Below, piece by piece: positions 53,712 to 63,813 of a DNA stretch of 64,000 nt. Origin of the DNA: Sulfolobales archaeon HS-7. Lineage in GTDB: Archaea; Thermoproteota; Thermoprotei_A; Sulfolobales; Sulfolobaceae. The notes beneath the pieces are model-generated. The model worked only from the letters and a program-made list of their open reading frames with translations. It made no database searches and was not told the origin of the DNA. Each line of letters begins with the position of its first letter. Position 1 is the first letter of the stretch. The stretch lies in the NCBI GenBank assembly GCA_019704295.1, contig AP024596.1, positions 124,001 through 188,000 of the forward strand. Direction: 5' to 3'. The position numbers and the translations under genes were made by a program.

Positions 53712-54905
53712 TTACGGGGGAATCTCCTTTTTCACTTGAGGGGGTTCAGCCCTTTTTGATAAGAGATACATGTAAAGGTAACCTCCTAGAGCCTGGAGGA
53801 GGCCCCCTAATTCTAGGGGAAGTCCAGGAAAATCCTCAAGTAAGTAACCACTGATCCCAGAGCTCATTTGAGAAACCCTCGTAACCACTCCTTGTAGACT
53901 CGAGGCCGAACCGTAATCCTCAGCTGAAACTCCCCTGATGTTAGTTACATTTCTGTTAGGAAGTCCGATTCCTGCGTTTATAGCTCTTATCGAGTAAAGC
54001 GCTCCCGCTAGGACCATATAGGGAGACAGCCCCATAGCGACAAGGAGAACTCCGTTCACAATTCTAGTTATGTACGCTAGTTTCAAAGGATTTCCTTTTA
54101 TTCTAGTAGCCACCAGTGATCCTAGGGCTGAACAGATACTTCCTGAGGTAAATATTATTCCTATATCGAAGGGAGAGGCGTGGTAAAACACCTTAAACCA
54201 GAGGGTAAGTAGGGGTATTGATAATCCCAATCCGAATCCGGTTACCGCATTACTTATTATAACCCGGGAAATGTAATTCGCTGACGAACGGGTAATGAAT
54301 TTAGTTGTCTTCTTCTCTCTCTTTTCCTCCTTAACGTAAACTAAGTTAGCCACAGAGAACGCTAGAAGAACTGCTGACACCTCAAAGAGAATTCTATAAG
54401 AGGTTACTGTGGGCAACGGAATGAACTTTATCGCCGAAATCATCAAACTACCTCCGACTCCGGCAAATCCAGCTGCTGAGAATAAAGTTCCCATTCTAGA
54501 AACGCGTTCCTTTTCGTCTTTCCAGTTGCTTACTACGAGAGCTGTTAAACCCGGGGAAAAGGCGCCCCTGGCAGCACCGGCGTTGCCGCTAATACCGGTA
54601 ATTATTAGCGCGGGAATGATTAAGTTAATCTTACTTGCAAGTCCTAGCATAATGAGTCCGATCAACGGAAAAAGATCACCGATAATTAGCGATTTCTTAT
54701 ATCCGAATCTATCTCCAAGGTACCCAAGCAATAGCGAGAGACCTGCAGTAAATCCTATGACCCCGAAGAATATTACCCCAATTACCGCCGGATTAAGTCC
54801 TAAAGCCGACAGATAGAGGGGCGATGCCAGGCTGGCGTATATTAAGCCTACACTTCTTAAAATCCTTGAGAGAAGTAAATTAAAAAACCCTCTATCGTTT
54901 TCCAT
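53712..54905 (-). CDS. MFS transporter
   Basis: A 397-residue major facilitator protein with 12 predicted helices. Motif A reads LGYLGDRFGYKKSLIIGD near 61-78, and GNAGAARGAFSPGLTALVVSNWKDEKERVSRMG near 105-137 is typical of drug-efflux-like members. In the second half RNVTNIRGVSAEDYGSASSLQG near 320-341 is the counterpart. Only 14 bases separate its start from the divergent DUF429 gene, so the promoters lie inside each other's coding start. Confidence 0.82.
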   Translation of the reverse strand: MENDRGFFNLLLSRILRSVGLIYASLASPLYLSALGLNPAVIGVIFFGVIGFTAGLSLLLGYLGDRFGYKKSLIIGDLFPLIGLIMLGLASKINLIIPALIITGISGNAGAARGAFSPGLTALVVSNWKDEKERVSRMGTLFSAAGFAGVGGSLMISAIKFIPLPTVTSYRILFEVSAVLLAFSVANLVYVKEEKREKKTTKFITRSSANYISRVIISNAVTGFGLGLSIPLLTLWFKVFYHASPFDIGIIFTSGSICSALGSLVATRIKGNPLKLAYITRIVNGVLLVAMGLSPYMVLAGALYSIRAINAGIGLPNRNVTNIRGVSAEDYGSASSLQGVVTRVSQMSSGISGYLLEDFPGLPLELGGLLQALGGYLYMYLLSKRAEPPQVKKEIPP

Positions 54906-54919
54906 GAAGGAGATTATAA

Positions 54920-55447
54920 GTGGTTAAAGAAGATATATTTTGCGGTATTGATTTAGCGGTTAAGAGACCGTCTGACGTAGCCGTTATTTCAGAGGGGGAG
55001 TTGTCCATCTACAGGATTTTGTCAATGAAGGATATATACACTATTTGTAAACCTGCCGTTTTGACGGGGGTAGACTCGCCACTATCCTATTTCGACGGAT
55101 ATAGGGAGGTCGACAGGGCTATGATAAGAAACGGTTTCAGGGTCTTTCCTCCAAACTTCTTAAGGGAATTAGTGGCAAAAGCCCTAGAGATTAAAGGAAC
55201 AATACCAGTAATAGAAACCCACCCGACCTCCTCTATGAAAATTCTCGCGGTCGATTGGAGGAGTTACACTAAGAGAAAGGACGCATTCGATGCCGTGCTG
55301 TCAGCACTTGCAGCAGTGGCAACGTGGAAAGGAGAAGCTGTAAAGATCTCTGGGGGCGGCGAAACGATATACCTAGTTCCTAAGGACTATAAACCCCTTT
55401 TAGATAAGCTTTTTTCTCATTATCATGAGACATCACCTAGTCAATGA
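54920..55447 (+). CDS. DUF429 family protein (predicted RNase H-fold nuclease)
   Basis: A 175-residue protein resembling the DUF429 family. Acidic residues are spaced as in RNase H-like folds: GIDLA (9-13), GVDSPLSYFDG near 49-59, REVDRAMIRNGFRVFPP near 61-77, ETHPTSSMK near 98-106 and KRKDAFDAVLSALAAVA near 118-134. The role is unknown; a nuclease activity is predicted for the family from structure, not shown. The start is GTG 54920, with TATA-like ttaaaaaac about 26 bases upstream inside the divergent MFS gene. Confidence 0.75.
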   Translation: MVKEDIFCGIDLAVKRPSDVAVISEGELSIYRILSMKDIYTICKPAVLTGVDSPLSYFDGYREVDRAMIRNGFRVFPPNFLRELVAKALEIKGTIPVIETHPTSSMKILAVDWRSYTKRKDAFDAVLSALAAVATWKGEAVKISGGGETIYLVPKDYKPLLDKLFSHYHETSPSQ

Positions 55448-55757
55448 CTTGATCGTCCGCTGTAGTAAGACGTTGAAAAACGTTAAATCGCTTTTGTTTA
55501 ACATTTCGTGGGATGCACTTACAAAATGGCAGAAGGACATACACCTTCCCGAATTTTCCGTAATTGACGTAAAAGTGCATTAAGACATTAATATTCGAAT
55601 TAATGGTTCTTCAATTAGGAAATACAGGTATTAAGAACTCAAGAAGAGTTGATATATTGTAGGATAGCTTTAAGGTAACCAATCTGTCCTCTATTATTAA
55701 CGGTAAAAAAATCAACATAAGTAAACTATTTAAAGGTATATCGTTAGTCTGTTAACT
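55448..55757. other. Intergenic, 310 bases
   Basis: No gene or RNA seen. The TATA-like actatttaaagg at 55724-55735 lies about 28 bases before ATG 55758 and marks a leaderless start for the next gene. Confidence 0.5.
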
Positions 55758-57440
55758 ATGCACTACAAATGGGTAGCTCTTTCGAATACGACGTTAGGGG
55801 TGTTAATGGCATCAATAAACGGTACAATCCTGATAATTGCATTGCCCGCCATATTTAGAGGAATCGACATAAACCCCTTGACCTCATTTGAATATCTACT
55901 TTGGATCCTCTTCGGTTTCAACATAGTGACTGCAACCCTCTTAGTAACTTTCGGTAGACTATCTGATATGTATGGTAGGGTTAGGCTATACAACATGGGG
56001 TTTCTGGTTTTCACAATAGGTTCTATCTTACTTTACCTTACCCCAGGAACAGGCGATACGGCCGCTTTGGAGATAATAATATTCAGGATAGTGCAGGGTA
56101 TAGGAGCGGCATTTCTATTCTCCAACAGCGCTGCTATTTTGACTGACGCTTTTCCTTATAATGAGAGAGGTAAAGCGTTAGGTATAAATCAAGTAGCTGG
56201 ATTAGCCGGCTCGTTAATAGGGCTAGTCTTGGGAGGTGTCCTTGCTGCAATTTACTGGAGATATGTGTTTTTGGTGAGCGTGCCTGTAGGGATTGTTGGT
56301 ACAATTTGGTCGTATCTTAAGTTGAAGGAGGTGGGAAAAATCAGGAGGAATAGGAAAATAGACGTTTGGGGTAACGCTACCTTTGCCGCTGGACTAACGT
56401 TAATTCTAATAGGAATAACCTACGGGCTAATTCCCTATGGCAATAGCGTTATGGGATGGTATAACCCATGGGTGATGGCCTCATTAACGTCTGGGGTAAG
56501 TCTTCTCGTTGCGTTTCCCTTCATAGAGATGAGAGTGCCAGATCCTATGGTCAGATTAGACTTCTTTAAGATCAGGTCTTTTGCAGCGGGAAACTTCGCA
56601 GCGTTATTGTCTGCAACGGCACGAGGAGGTGTTATGATAATATTAGTTATACTTTTACAGGGAATATGGTTACCACTTCACGGATACAGCTATGCCTCTA
56701 CTCCATTCTGGGCGGGAGTGTATCTCATACCTCTCTCTTTAGGATTTGTTACGATGGGCCCATTAAGCGGTTGGTTGTCAGATAGATATGGTGCCAGAGT
56801 TTTAGCAACAGTAGGGATGGCAATAGCAGGGGCCTGTTTCCTCCTGTTAGCTACCCTTCCATACAACTTTAACTACTTGGAATTCGCTCTAATCATATAC
56901 GTTATGGGTATTGGGAACGGAATGTTCGCATCTCCCAATACCGCGTCAATCATGAACTCGATTCCTGCAGAACACAGAGGCACGGCTTCAGGAATGAGAT
57001 CTACCTTCCAAAATACCGGACAAACAATAAGTATTGCGCTGTTTTTCACAATTGTCATACTTGCTATGTCGTATTCGCTTCCGCTTGCTTTATCTCACGC
57101 AGTTCCCGGCCAACCTCAACTTGATGCTATTCTGGAAAAAATACCCCCTACGGGAGCTCTCTTCTCTGCTTTCTTGGGATATAACCCTATGAAAGCCATA
57201 TTATCCCAATTGCCCCCATCAGTTGTTAACCATATACCGTCCAGCGTTATAACGACCATAACTGCAAGGACTTGGTTTCCCGAGGCTATAGCTCCCTCCT
57301 TCATGAGTGCCCTAAGGTTGTCATTCTACTTCGCAGCGGGAATGTCTCTTGTGGCTGCAATAGCTTCGTTACTAAGAGGTAGAGTTTACGTATATGAGAA
57401 GGAGACTAGGGGAGAGAAGATTGCCGGTGAAACCAAGTAA
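55758..57440 (+). CDS. MFS drug efflux transporter, 14-helix DHA2 (EmrB/QacA) type
   Basis: A 560-residue transporter. Motif C-like [11 protein letters not shown] (28-38), motif [18 protein letters not shown] (65-81), [24 protein letters not shown] near 111-134 and [20 protein letters not shown] near 335-354 are those of DHA2 proteins, and the length fits 14 helices. It should expel drugs or organic solutes with proton exchange. A long external loop lies before the last helix (about 455-515), rich in Pro. It is leaderless and alone. Confidence 0.88.
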   Translation: MHYKWVALSNTTLGVLMASINGTILIIALPAIFRGIDINPLTSFEYLLWILFGFNIVTATLLVTFGRLSDMYGRVRLYNMGFLVFTIGSILLYLTPGTGDTAALEIIIFRIVQGIGAAFLFSNSAAILTDAFPYNERGKALGINQVAGLAGSLIGLVLGGVLAAIYWRYVFLVSVPVGIVGTIWSYLKLKEVGKIRRNRKIDVWGNATFAAGLTLILIGITYGLIPYGNSVMGWYNPWVMASLTSGVSLLVAFPFIEMRVPDPMVRLDFFKIRSFAAGNFAALLSATARGGVMIILVILLQGIWLPLHGYSYASTPFWAGVYLIPLSLGFVTMGPLSGWLSDRYGARVLATVGMAIAGACFLLLATLPYNFNYLEFALIIYVMGIGNGMFASPNTASIMNSIPAEHRGTASGMRSTFQNTGQTISIALFFTIVILAMSYSLPLALSHAVPGQPQLDAILEKIPPTGALFSAFLGYNPMKAILSQLPPSVVNHIPSSVITTITARTWFPEAIAPSFMSALRLSFYFAAGMSLVAAIASLLRGRVYVYEKETRGEKIAGETK

Positions 57441-58294
57441 CGTTGTCCTTCCAAGTAATGATATAAACGAATTCACAAAATCTAGGAAAGTCCTAAATAA
57501 TGCCGACTTGTTTTTATTGGAATTAAAAATCGTTAATAGCTCTACGCGAAATGAGATACAATCTATTAATTCTTGAAAGGACGCTCTCTTACGTGTATCT
57601 ACCTTTTACTCCCACTTTCAAATATTATGCTACTATACTTAAAGCTGTGCCCCTCCTTACAGGAATTGAATGCCATCAATTAACATTGCGCTAAATATAT
57701 CGGAAATACTTAAATTAAGGAAAATAAGCTGCCACTTATGCCCAGGCTTTAGGTGTCGGACTTTCATAGGGTTTCATAATATTTGATATCAACCCTCGTC
57801 TTCATACCCTTTTCACCCTCCTTGTGCCATATACGGAACTAACTCGCTTTGAGGACACTTAAAGTTTTATATAGCACCTCCCTGCCTCTTAACTTACTCA
57901 CAGAGTTCATAGTGGTACTCTCTGATAATTTTTTAAAGTAAAAGTTCGTAAATTTTTATATTCTGTATCAGCCTATTTGACAGTGTTAAAGGGATTAGGG
58001 AAGATAACCGATGTGAAATACCGTAAACTTTACAGCTTACTGTAAACTATTAGTAACGGCGAAAATCATCTTTGGTAACAATAAGGCAGGCGGAGTAAAG
58101 GGGTGCCGTTTTACAACGTTTAAATAATTGTACGTAATAACTATTTATAATGTACACTGATTTAGTAAGGAAACTTGAGACGGTTAACGTAGATACTTGG
58201 CATTTTCCATACAAGTGCCGAAGTCATATGAATTTTATGATAAACCCTCATCCCAGGACATGCAGTATTCTCCTCACGTCAAGGTGAATTGAAA
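57441..58294. other. Gene-free stretch, about 850 bases
   Basis: No supported gene. A 44-codon frame from 58150 has no family likeness and is left uncalled. An inverted repeat at 58029-58046 is listed separately. GGTGA at 58284-58288 serves the next gene. Confidence 0.45.
58029..58046. repeat. Perfect inverted repeat TTTACAG-CTTA-CTGTAAA
   Basis: Seven-base arms with a four-base spacer, in a gene-free stretch. The arms resemble those of the operators at 46062 and 46659, but the spacing is different and no TATA box is inside, so a common protein is doubtful. Confidence 0.45.
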
Positions 58295-58486
58295 ATGGCA
58301 GATATCAACTTATACAGGACGTTAATGACATTTGGTTATATTTTTCTATTTCTTGCGGGTTTCGCGTTAATTTTTGATTACAGAAGTCCTGGACTCGATT
58401 TAATTTTAGGCATTGTCTTAGTAATCTCAATATTCTCAATTACCTTCTCAGTAATTCAGATAAGGAGAGAATTAAAATCTTTTTAG
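58295..58486 (+). CDS. Small two-helix membrane protein, unknown
   Basis: A 63-residue protein from ATG 58295, or 65 from TTG 58289. Two hydrophobic helices (about 6-26 and 32-53) are joined by a tight turn with Asp and Pro, and the tail is basic (QIRRELKSF). GGTGA six bases before the ATG supports this start. No family is recognised. The neighbour 190 bases downstream is the SpoIIM-like gene. Confidence 0.5.
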   Translation: MADINLYRTLMTFGYIFLFLAGFALIFDYRSPGLDLILGIVLVISIFSITFSVIQIRRELKSF

Positions 58487-58674
58487 TCTGCCTTAGATAA
58501 AGATAGTATCACTATTTAAGTGCTGAAATGAAAACTTTATCGTAGGGTTTGGTAAAACTTCGTATTCTAACCTAAGGAAATTAGGCATGTAATTTTTCCG
58601 ATTGTAAAACAGCTCTATTTCAGGTATGTTCTACATTGGGAAACCTTTTTTATTTAAGGTGGTAAGGTTATTTT

Positions 58675-59313
58675 ATGAACTACTGGAAACTTTTCCTAAT
58701 ATTCTTCATAACGGAATTAATTATCTTTGCTGGAGTCTCCTCACTCCACATAAGCAATTCATCATTACTATCAAGCTTTTCTCAACAAAGAAATTCGATC
58801 GTAAGCGAACCTTATGTGGATATGTTAATGAGTATATTCCTGCACAACTTGTTAGTAGCTACTATAGAATTCGTCCCTATAATAGGAGTAATATTCTTCA
58901 TTGTATCAATAGCTTCCACGGGGTTGGTTGTGGCTGTTGAGGGGACGGCCGCAAAGATCCCAGGAATAGCAATATTTGCCGAATTAATGACCCTTCCTCA
59001 CTCATGGTTAGAATTGCCAGCATACGCAGTAGCGACTGCTTCTACTGTGTATTTGTTCACTCATTTATCGAACCTGAAAGAAACCTTTTATAAAATATTA
59101 ACGTTTTGGGGGTTCGTAGCTCTTGAACTCTTTATTGCAGCAACTTTTGAGTCGGCCGAAATAGTCGTCGAGTCCTCAAATATACTGTTGTCATATGTTT
59201 TCTGGATACCTGCAATTCCAGTTATTTACTTGCTTTACAAGCTATTAAGAAAGATCGACTCACCAAAGAGGAAACAGGAACTTCCATTACAAAATATATA
59301 TAACCAATGGTGA
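58675..59313 (+). CDS. SpoIIM/DUF95-like membrane protein
   Basis: A 212-residue protein with five or six helices. FLHNLLVATIEFVPIIGVIFFIVSIASTGLVV near 55-86 and LMTLPHSWLELPAYAVATA near 103-121 match the conserved N-terminal and PHG.ELPA-type motifs of the stage II sporulation protein M family, which in archaea has no known role. A TATA-like ttatttaagg about 26 bases upstream indicates a leaderless mRNA. A six-T tract at 59318 follows the stop. Confidence 0.78.
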   Translation: MNYWKLFLIFFITELIIFAGVSSLHISNSSLLSSFSQQRNSIVSEPYVDMLMSIFLHNLLVATIEFVPIIGVIFFIVSIASTGLVVAVEGTAAKIPGIAIFAELMTLPHSWLELPAYAVATASTVYLFTHLSNLKETFYKILTFWGFVALELFIAATFESAEIVVESSNILLSYVFWIPAIPVIYLLYKLLRKIDSPKRKQELPLQNIYNQW

Positions 59314-59317
59314 AAAA

Positions 59318-59323
59318 TTTTTT
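59318..59323 (+). terminator. Short T-tract after SpoIIM-like gene
   Basis: Six T begin five bases after the stop codon. This is a weak but typical archaeal transcript-end signal. Confidence 0.3.
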
Positions 59324-59758
59324 ATAGTCATTCGTGGGAAGCGCTTAAATATTACCCATTAGGAATTATAATTAAATCAATCTTACTAAAGGCTGTAAAA
59401 TTTTTTTAAAAAACAGAACAACTTAGTTGATTGAGATAGCAACCGGTTTTATAAAAATATTCATTATACTTTCCTGAGCATTAGGATAGGGTAATTCATG
59501 TAAAACGCGTCAACTATGGCGAATGTTTTTAAAATTTCATACGAGTTACATAAACTTTATCTAATAATATCAATCTTTGGTGAAGTTATCATTTTAAAGA
59601 ATGCATGCCAGTAACACACTAAATTTCTCGAAGTCCTTACTCATAGGGAAATGATGCTAACACCAATACGTAAAATTAGGGAAAGAGTCGGTGAGAATTG
59701 CTCTGGAGCAAAGATCTTACGTAAAATTTATTCTTTAATCCCTTCTTAATGCCAATAA
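59324..59758. other. Gene-free AT-rich stretch, about 435 bases
   Basis: It lies between convergent genes. Nothing beyond AT-rich runs is visible. Confidence 0.5.
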
Positions 59759-60559
59759 TTAAACTGTGTTCATGATGTATTTTTGCGTTATTAGCGTGAC
59801 TAAAACTTCCGGATTTACACTGTAGACCTTAAGGTGTATTTTCCCCTGATATTCGAAAAGTTTCATTAAAGCCTCACTACCTCTGTACTGGTTCGTACCG
59901 TCAAACAGTATTATTTCCTGCACCAGAGTCTGGGAATTAACTACCTTTGCAACCACCCTTATGCTTTCGCCCTTTCCAACAATTACGCCTAGCTTTAGTG
60001 ATTTTCCAAGTTCCTTAAATAGAGGAATAGCATTAGGTCCTTCTGTATCCAATTCCTGATCCAAGAACTCAGCATCAATCTGGTCGTGTCTTTGAACGAT
60101 CTCACTCATCCTTATGATTCGAGGTCGTAGGTGCTGGGTAACTATATGCTCTGCGCTAACTATCTCCCCCTTTTTAAAAAGGGAGTCTAGAACATCAGAA
60201 GCTATAGGTATTTTATCCGTTCTAATTTTCCCCTCCCTCTGCTCGATTGAGAAAAATATTCCCAATTCTACACCCGCTTCTGAGTTATTAAGGGATAGCG
60301 TTAGAGTTTCAGTTAGCTTATCGGAAGTGAACGAGTAAGTTATTCCATCCATTCCGATTTGAGGTCCTGATATTTTCACTGGAACTAAAGTACTTGCGCT
60401 CTCTGAGGGAATAAATCCCCCTTCTATTATGGATTCATTTACCCTTCTAAACGGTATCAAATGGCCCGTCAAAGGAAGGAGAATGAAGGGCTCCGTAAGT
60501 ATATCATATATCCTTTTTCTGTTTATTTTCAGCTCAAAGCTATCCTTATATGAATCCAT
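59759..60559 (-). CDS. Hypothetical protein, possible START/SRPBCC-like N-terminal domain
   Basis: A 266-residue soluble protein. Residues 1-150 resemble a START/CoxG-like hydrophobic-pocket fold (FELKINRKRIYDILTEPFILLPLTGHL, SGPQIGMDGITYSF, LTLSLNNSEAGVELGIFF), as in Sulfolobales proteins of the DUF3211 type. Residues about 170-266 form a second domain with no likeness I know. A lipid or quinone ligand is plausible for the first domain. A TATA-like tatatttaagg about 27 bases upstream of the ATG gives a leaderless start. Confidence 0.55.
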   Translation of the reverse strand: MDSYKDSFELKINRKRIYDILTEPFILLPLTGHLIPFRRVNESIIEGGFIPSESASTLVPVKISGPQIGMDGITYSFTSDKLTETLTLSLNNSEAGVELGIFFSIEQREGKIRTDKIPIASDVLDSLFKKGEIVSAEHIVTQHLRPRIIRMSEIVQRHDQIDAEFLDQELDTEGPNAIPLFKELGKSLKLGVIVGKGESIRVVAKVVNSQTLVQEIILFDGTNQYRGSEALMKLFEYQGKIHLKVYSVNPEVLVTLITQKYIMNTV

Positions 60560-60867
60560 ATCAAGATATATTTGTATGTCCTTAAATATAAGTTAACCGT
60601 TTCAGTTAATTAATCTCTTGAGAGTGAAATGTAACCTTTCCTGTTAGTTAATCCAAACCTCCACTAACACCCTTTTATCTTAATGAAGCGGAATAGATCC
60701 CATCAGTGAGATCAGGAGGGGGATCCTTTGTATTGAGGGATAATGAATCGTGACGTAATGTTTCCATCATGCGTTACTTGGATTCAGGGTCAGTGGTTAT
60801 ACCGATGAACTCGAATTATTACCTTGCTCAGTTTAAGTTAGTGGGTGAAGTGTACAATCACATTCAT
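60560..60867. other. Intergenic, 308 bases
   Basis: It holds the promoter of the minus-strand gene to its left. No gene or RNA is seen. Confidence 0.5.
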
Positions 60868-61272
60868 TTAGATAAACGTATTAGGTCGCCCTTTTTTCCA
60901 AGAATCTCTCAGGAATTTGCTAACAGGATCAAGGAGAGATTGTGCTAATGTATAAGCATAAGAATTAGGTGAGAACTTCTCTTCTATAAGATCCATCGTC
61001 ATTTTCCTTACCTCCCGTTCATCAGCGACCCCACTCATATGTATCAATTCATGGGTCAACACGACGTAAAGGTGTTCATATTTGTCCATAGCGCGTTCCA
61101 GGGGTATAGCGTTTACAAATATAGTGTTGGAACCTTCTCTAATAAATCCTAAAATTCTCGGGTCGAAGGGGATCACTGAAACATCCACGTACTCCACGAC
61201 TCTCTGATATTTCCTATCAATATCCCGCCTTACATCATTTAACACTAATAATGGTGAAAGTAGAGTTGGCAT
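60868..61272 (-). CDS. HExxH-motif putative zinc metallopeptidase
   Basis: A 134-residue protein with HELIHMSG at 74-81, a gluzincin/minigluzincin-like HEXXH zinc site, and acidic residues ADEREV just after that could supply the third ligand. The protein is very small for a peptidase and has no signal peptide, so it may act in the cytoplasm or be a regulatory minipeptidase. A TATA-like gtatttaagg about 30 bases upstream suggests a leaderless mRNA. It is next to the acyl-CoA synthetase gene on the same strand, 51 bases away. Confidence 0.7.
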   Translation of the reverse strand: MPTLLSPLLVLNDVRRDIDRKYQRVVEYVDVSVIPFDPRILGFIREGSNTIFVNAIPLERAMDKYEHLYVVLTHELIHMSGVADEREVRKMTMDLIEEKFSPNSYAYTLAQSLLDPVSKFLRDSWKKGRPNTFI

Positions 61273-61323
61273 TATGAAAGGTCACATTCTCCCCTTAAAT
61301 ACTTTTGTTAACTTTATATTTTC

Positions 61324-63297
61324 TCAGAGGATTACCCTTACGTCGATCGCAAAGGCTCCCTTCTCATTGACTATTAAAGGATTTATGTCAAGCTCCTTAA
61401 TGTCGAGATCTACTATCATTCTCGAGATAACGACTATTGTTCTCAGTACCGAACCGACGTCGTAGTTCCTTTTCCTAGCCGTCAATACATCTAACACTTT
61501 ACTTTCCTTCATCATCTCATATGCCTCCTCCTCATAAACTGGAGATAAGCCGTAACTCAGGCTCCTAAGGACTTCAACGTAAATTCCACCCAATCCGGTA
61601 ACGACTGCGTGACCAAATGCCTGATCCTTTATTCCGCCCACGAAAAGTTCTACACCGCTCAACTGTTGCTGCACGATCACCCTTTGGGAAATCGCGCTTA
61701 ACCTCTTATAAACGTTTGATACGTCCTCCTTTTCAACATTTAGGGCCACACCTCCAAGTTCGGTTTTGTGTACAGGGGAATCCATTGATATCTTCATAAC
61801 AATTGGATACCCAATGTTATCAGCGACTTTCTTTGCCTCCTCCTCAGATGTTGCCATACCCCATCTTGGGGTTTTAATACCGTATATTTCCATCAGTTTA
61901 AGTGCTTCAAAATCCCTTAGTTCACTCTTTCCTGAAATCAGCTTTTTTGCCTCCTCTATGGGCTGGGAAAACCTCATCTTGACTGAGGGATTTCTCCTCG
62001 TACTGTAAAACCTTACAGCTCGGATAGCGTCCTCGGGAAACCGAAAGACGGGTATTTTAGCTGTGTCCAGCGTTTTTATTGCCGCGTCTTCATCCATTCC
62101 CATAACTACTCCGATAACTCCTTTTCCCTTAAAGTTAAGGAGTGTCCTGGCTACGTCGTTACAGCTCACCATTGGGAGGGATTGCACAATGACAACTTTA
62201 GTGCAATTGAGGTCTTGGAGTGCGGAGATCGCTTTATCATATCTTTCCTTATTTGCATCTCCCGATAGGTCAAGAGGATTTCTGGGAGTACTCTGATCTG
62301 GAAGTATTCCCCTTAGTTGACTCTTTACGGTATCTGGTATTTCAACTTCATTCAACTCCTCTCTCTCAATTTCATCCGTAGTAAGGACACCGTGACCTCC
62401 CGAGTTAGTTATTACCAAGATATCGGAAGACACGGGTTCCTCCCCTGAAAGAAGTTTAGCTACATTTAGCATATCCTCAAGGGTCTCCACGAAGATCCCC
62501 CCAACGGTTCTTACCGCCGCCTTGAATATCTCTATAGATCCCGCTACACTTCCCGTATGAGTTTTTACTGCTTCAGCTCCTCTTTTCCCTATTCCCCCTT
62601 TCAGGAATACTATGGGTTTCTTCCTCGTTACGTTGGGTACGTTAGTTAGGAAAGAACTCCCATCCTTAACGCCTTCAAGGTATGAGAATATAGCTTTCGT
62701 CTCTATATCATTTGCAAGGTACTCAAATACGTCGGTTTCGGAAATATCGGACTGATTGCCTAAGCTAACGAAATAGCTAACTCCGAGTCTTGCCCTTTGT
62801 GCCCAATTTAACATGTAAACCCCCACTCCTCCGCTTTGGGCCACTAGAGCCATGTTTCCCCTAACTACGTCAGTATAAGCGAAAGTTGCATTATATGTAG
62901 GAGTGATCATACCCAAAGTGTTAGGACCAAGAAATCTTATACCCCCTTTTTTTGCCACATGGACGATCTCCTCTTCCAGTTTTGCTCCTTTTTCGTCTGT
63001 TTCCTTAAATCCAGAAGTTATTATGATGAGGGATTTCGTCCCGCCCTTAACTGCATCCTCAACAGTCTGAGGAACGAAATCCCTTGGAATGGCGATTACG
63101 GCTAAATCTACGCCTACATCAGCTAAGCTTTTAAGGGAGGGTAAACCCTCGACCTTATCTACTTTATTGTTAATAGGATATATTTTTCCGTTAAAAGTTG
63201 AGATCAGGTTTCGAAGAATAATATTCCCAACTTTCTCCCTGTCCCTTGACGCTCCCACTACCGCTACGGACTGCGGTTTAAATAGAGGTTCGAGCAT
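61324..63297 (-). CDS. ADP-forming acyl-CoA synthetase, fused alpha and beta parts
   Basis: A 657-residue NDP-forming acyl-CoA synthetase that links CoA-thioester cleavage to ATP formation, or the reverse. The CoA-binding domain (1-130) starts FKPQSVAVVGASRDREKVGN. The ligase domains (140-430) contain the phosphorylated His247 in KTHTGSVAG. The ATP-grasp domain (from about 445) contains GYPIVMKISMDSPVHKTELGGV and the C-terminal ELDINPLIVN. The substrate could be acetate, a branched acid or 3-/4-hydroxy acids; motifs do not decide. Monocistronic on the minus strand. Confidence 0.9.
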   Translation of the reverse strand: MLEPLFKPQSVAVVGASRDREKVGNIILRNLISTFNGKIYPINNKVDKVEGLPSLKSLADVGVDLAVIAIPRDFVPQTVEDAVKGGTKSLIIITSGFKETDEKGAKLEEEIVHVAKKGGIRFLGPNTLGMITPTYNATFAYTDVVRGNMALVAQSGGVGVYMLNWAQRARLGVSYFVSLGNQSDISETDVFEYLANDIETKAIFSYLEGVKDGSSFLTNVPNVTRKKPIVFLKGGIGKRGAEAVKTHTGSVAGSIEIFKAAVRTVGGIFVETLEDMLNVAKLLSGEEPVSSDILVITNSGGHGVLTTDEIEREELNEVEIPDTVKSQLRGILPDQSTPRNPLDLSGDANKERYDKAISALQDLNCTKVVIVQSLPMVSCNDVARTLLNFKGKGVIGVVMGMDEDAAIKTLDTAKIPVFRFPEDAIRAVRFYSTRRNPSVKMRFSQPIEEAKKLISGKSELRDFEALKLMEIYGIKTPRWGMATSEEEAKKVADNIGYPIVMKISMDSPVHKTELGGVALNVEKEDVSNVYKRLSAISQRVIVQQQLSGVELFVGGIKDQAFGHAVVTGLGGIYVEVLRSLSYGLSPVYEEEAYEMMKESKVLDVLTARKRNYDVGSVLRTIVVISRMIVDLDIKELDINPLIVNEKGAFAIDVRVIL

Positions 63298-63813
63298 AGG
63301 AATACGATAGCTTCATTTAATTAAAAATTCTGTCTTATCAAAAATGTTCTATACCTACATTTGAGGACGATTCAGGTTTCCATTACGAATTGTAATTATT
63401 GTAAATGGTATTAAATAAAGGAAATTATTAAGTGCGAATACCTACTTAGTCCATACGATAGAATTCAATTAAATTTAGTCGATTTTTCTAAACAAACTTA
63501 ATTCGCAATTAACGCGTAAATGGCCCGCCTTGTCTGATTCAATTTGAGATCGACAATGATATATATTGTTTATAATCCAATAAATTTAGCATTAATAAAG
63601 GTTAATTAAAGATAATAATTATGATATTTTATTGCATAATAAAAGTTTTTGATTAATTCCGCTACACTACCAGAACATCGTTTAACTAACCTCAATAGCT
63701 CTAATCACGTTAGCCGGTATTGTGAGAACTACGGCATAGACTTGAAGGGGGTCGTTCAGTTCTAAAAACTGAACCTCCATGATCATTTAAAAACTTTCTT
63801 CAAATTATTATAT
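63298..63813. other. Gene-free stretch, about 515 bases
   Basis: Very AT-rich at 63540-63660. At 63691-63763 the plus strand reads SNHVSRYCENYGIDLKGVVQF then stop, a short open piece that may be decayed. A hairpin is listed at 63754-63774. TTTAAAAA near 63786 is a likely TATA box for the last gene. Confidence 0.45.
63754..63774. repeat. Stem-loop with 8-bp perfect stem
   Basis: GTTCAGTT-CTAAA-AACTGAAC. A compact hairpin about 40 bases before the last gene's start; it may be a mobile-element end or a regulatory site. Confidence 0.5.

Noticed and set aside
58150..58284. 44-codon frame on the plus strand
   Set aside because: The TATA-like tttataa touches the ATG, there is no likeness to any family and no coupling to a neighbour.
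9871..63787. 13-base match ctccatgatcatt at 9871 and 63775, both after ctgaac
   Set aside because: Matches of this length are expected by chance many times in 64 kb; surrounding bases do not align.
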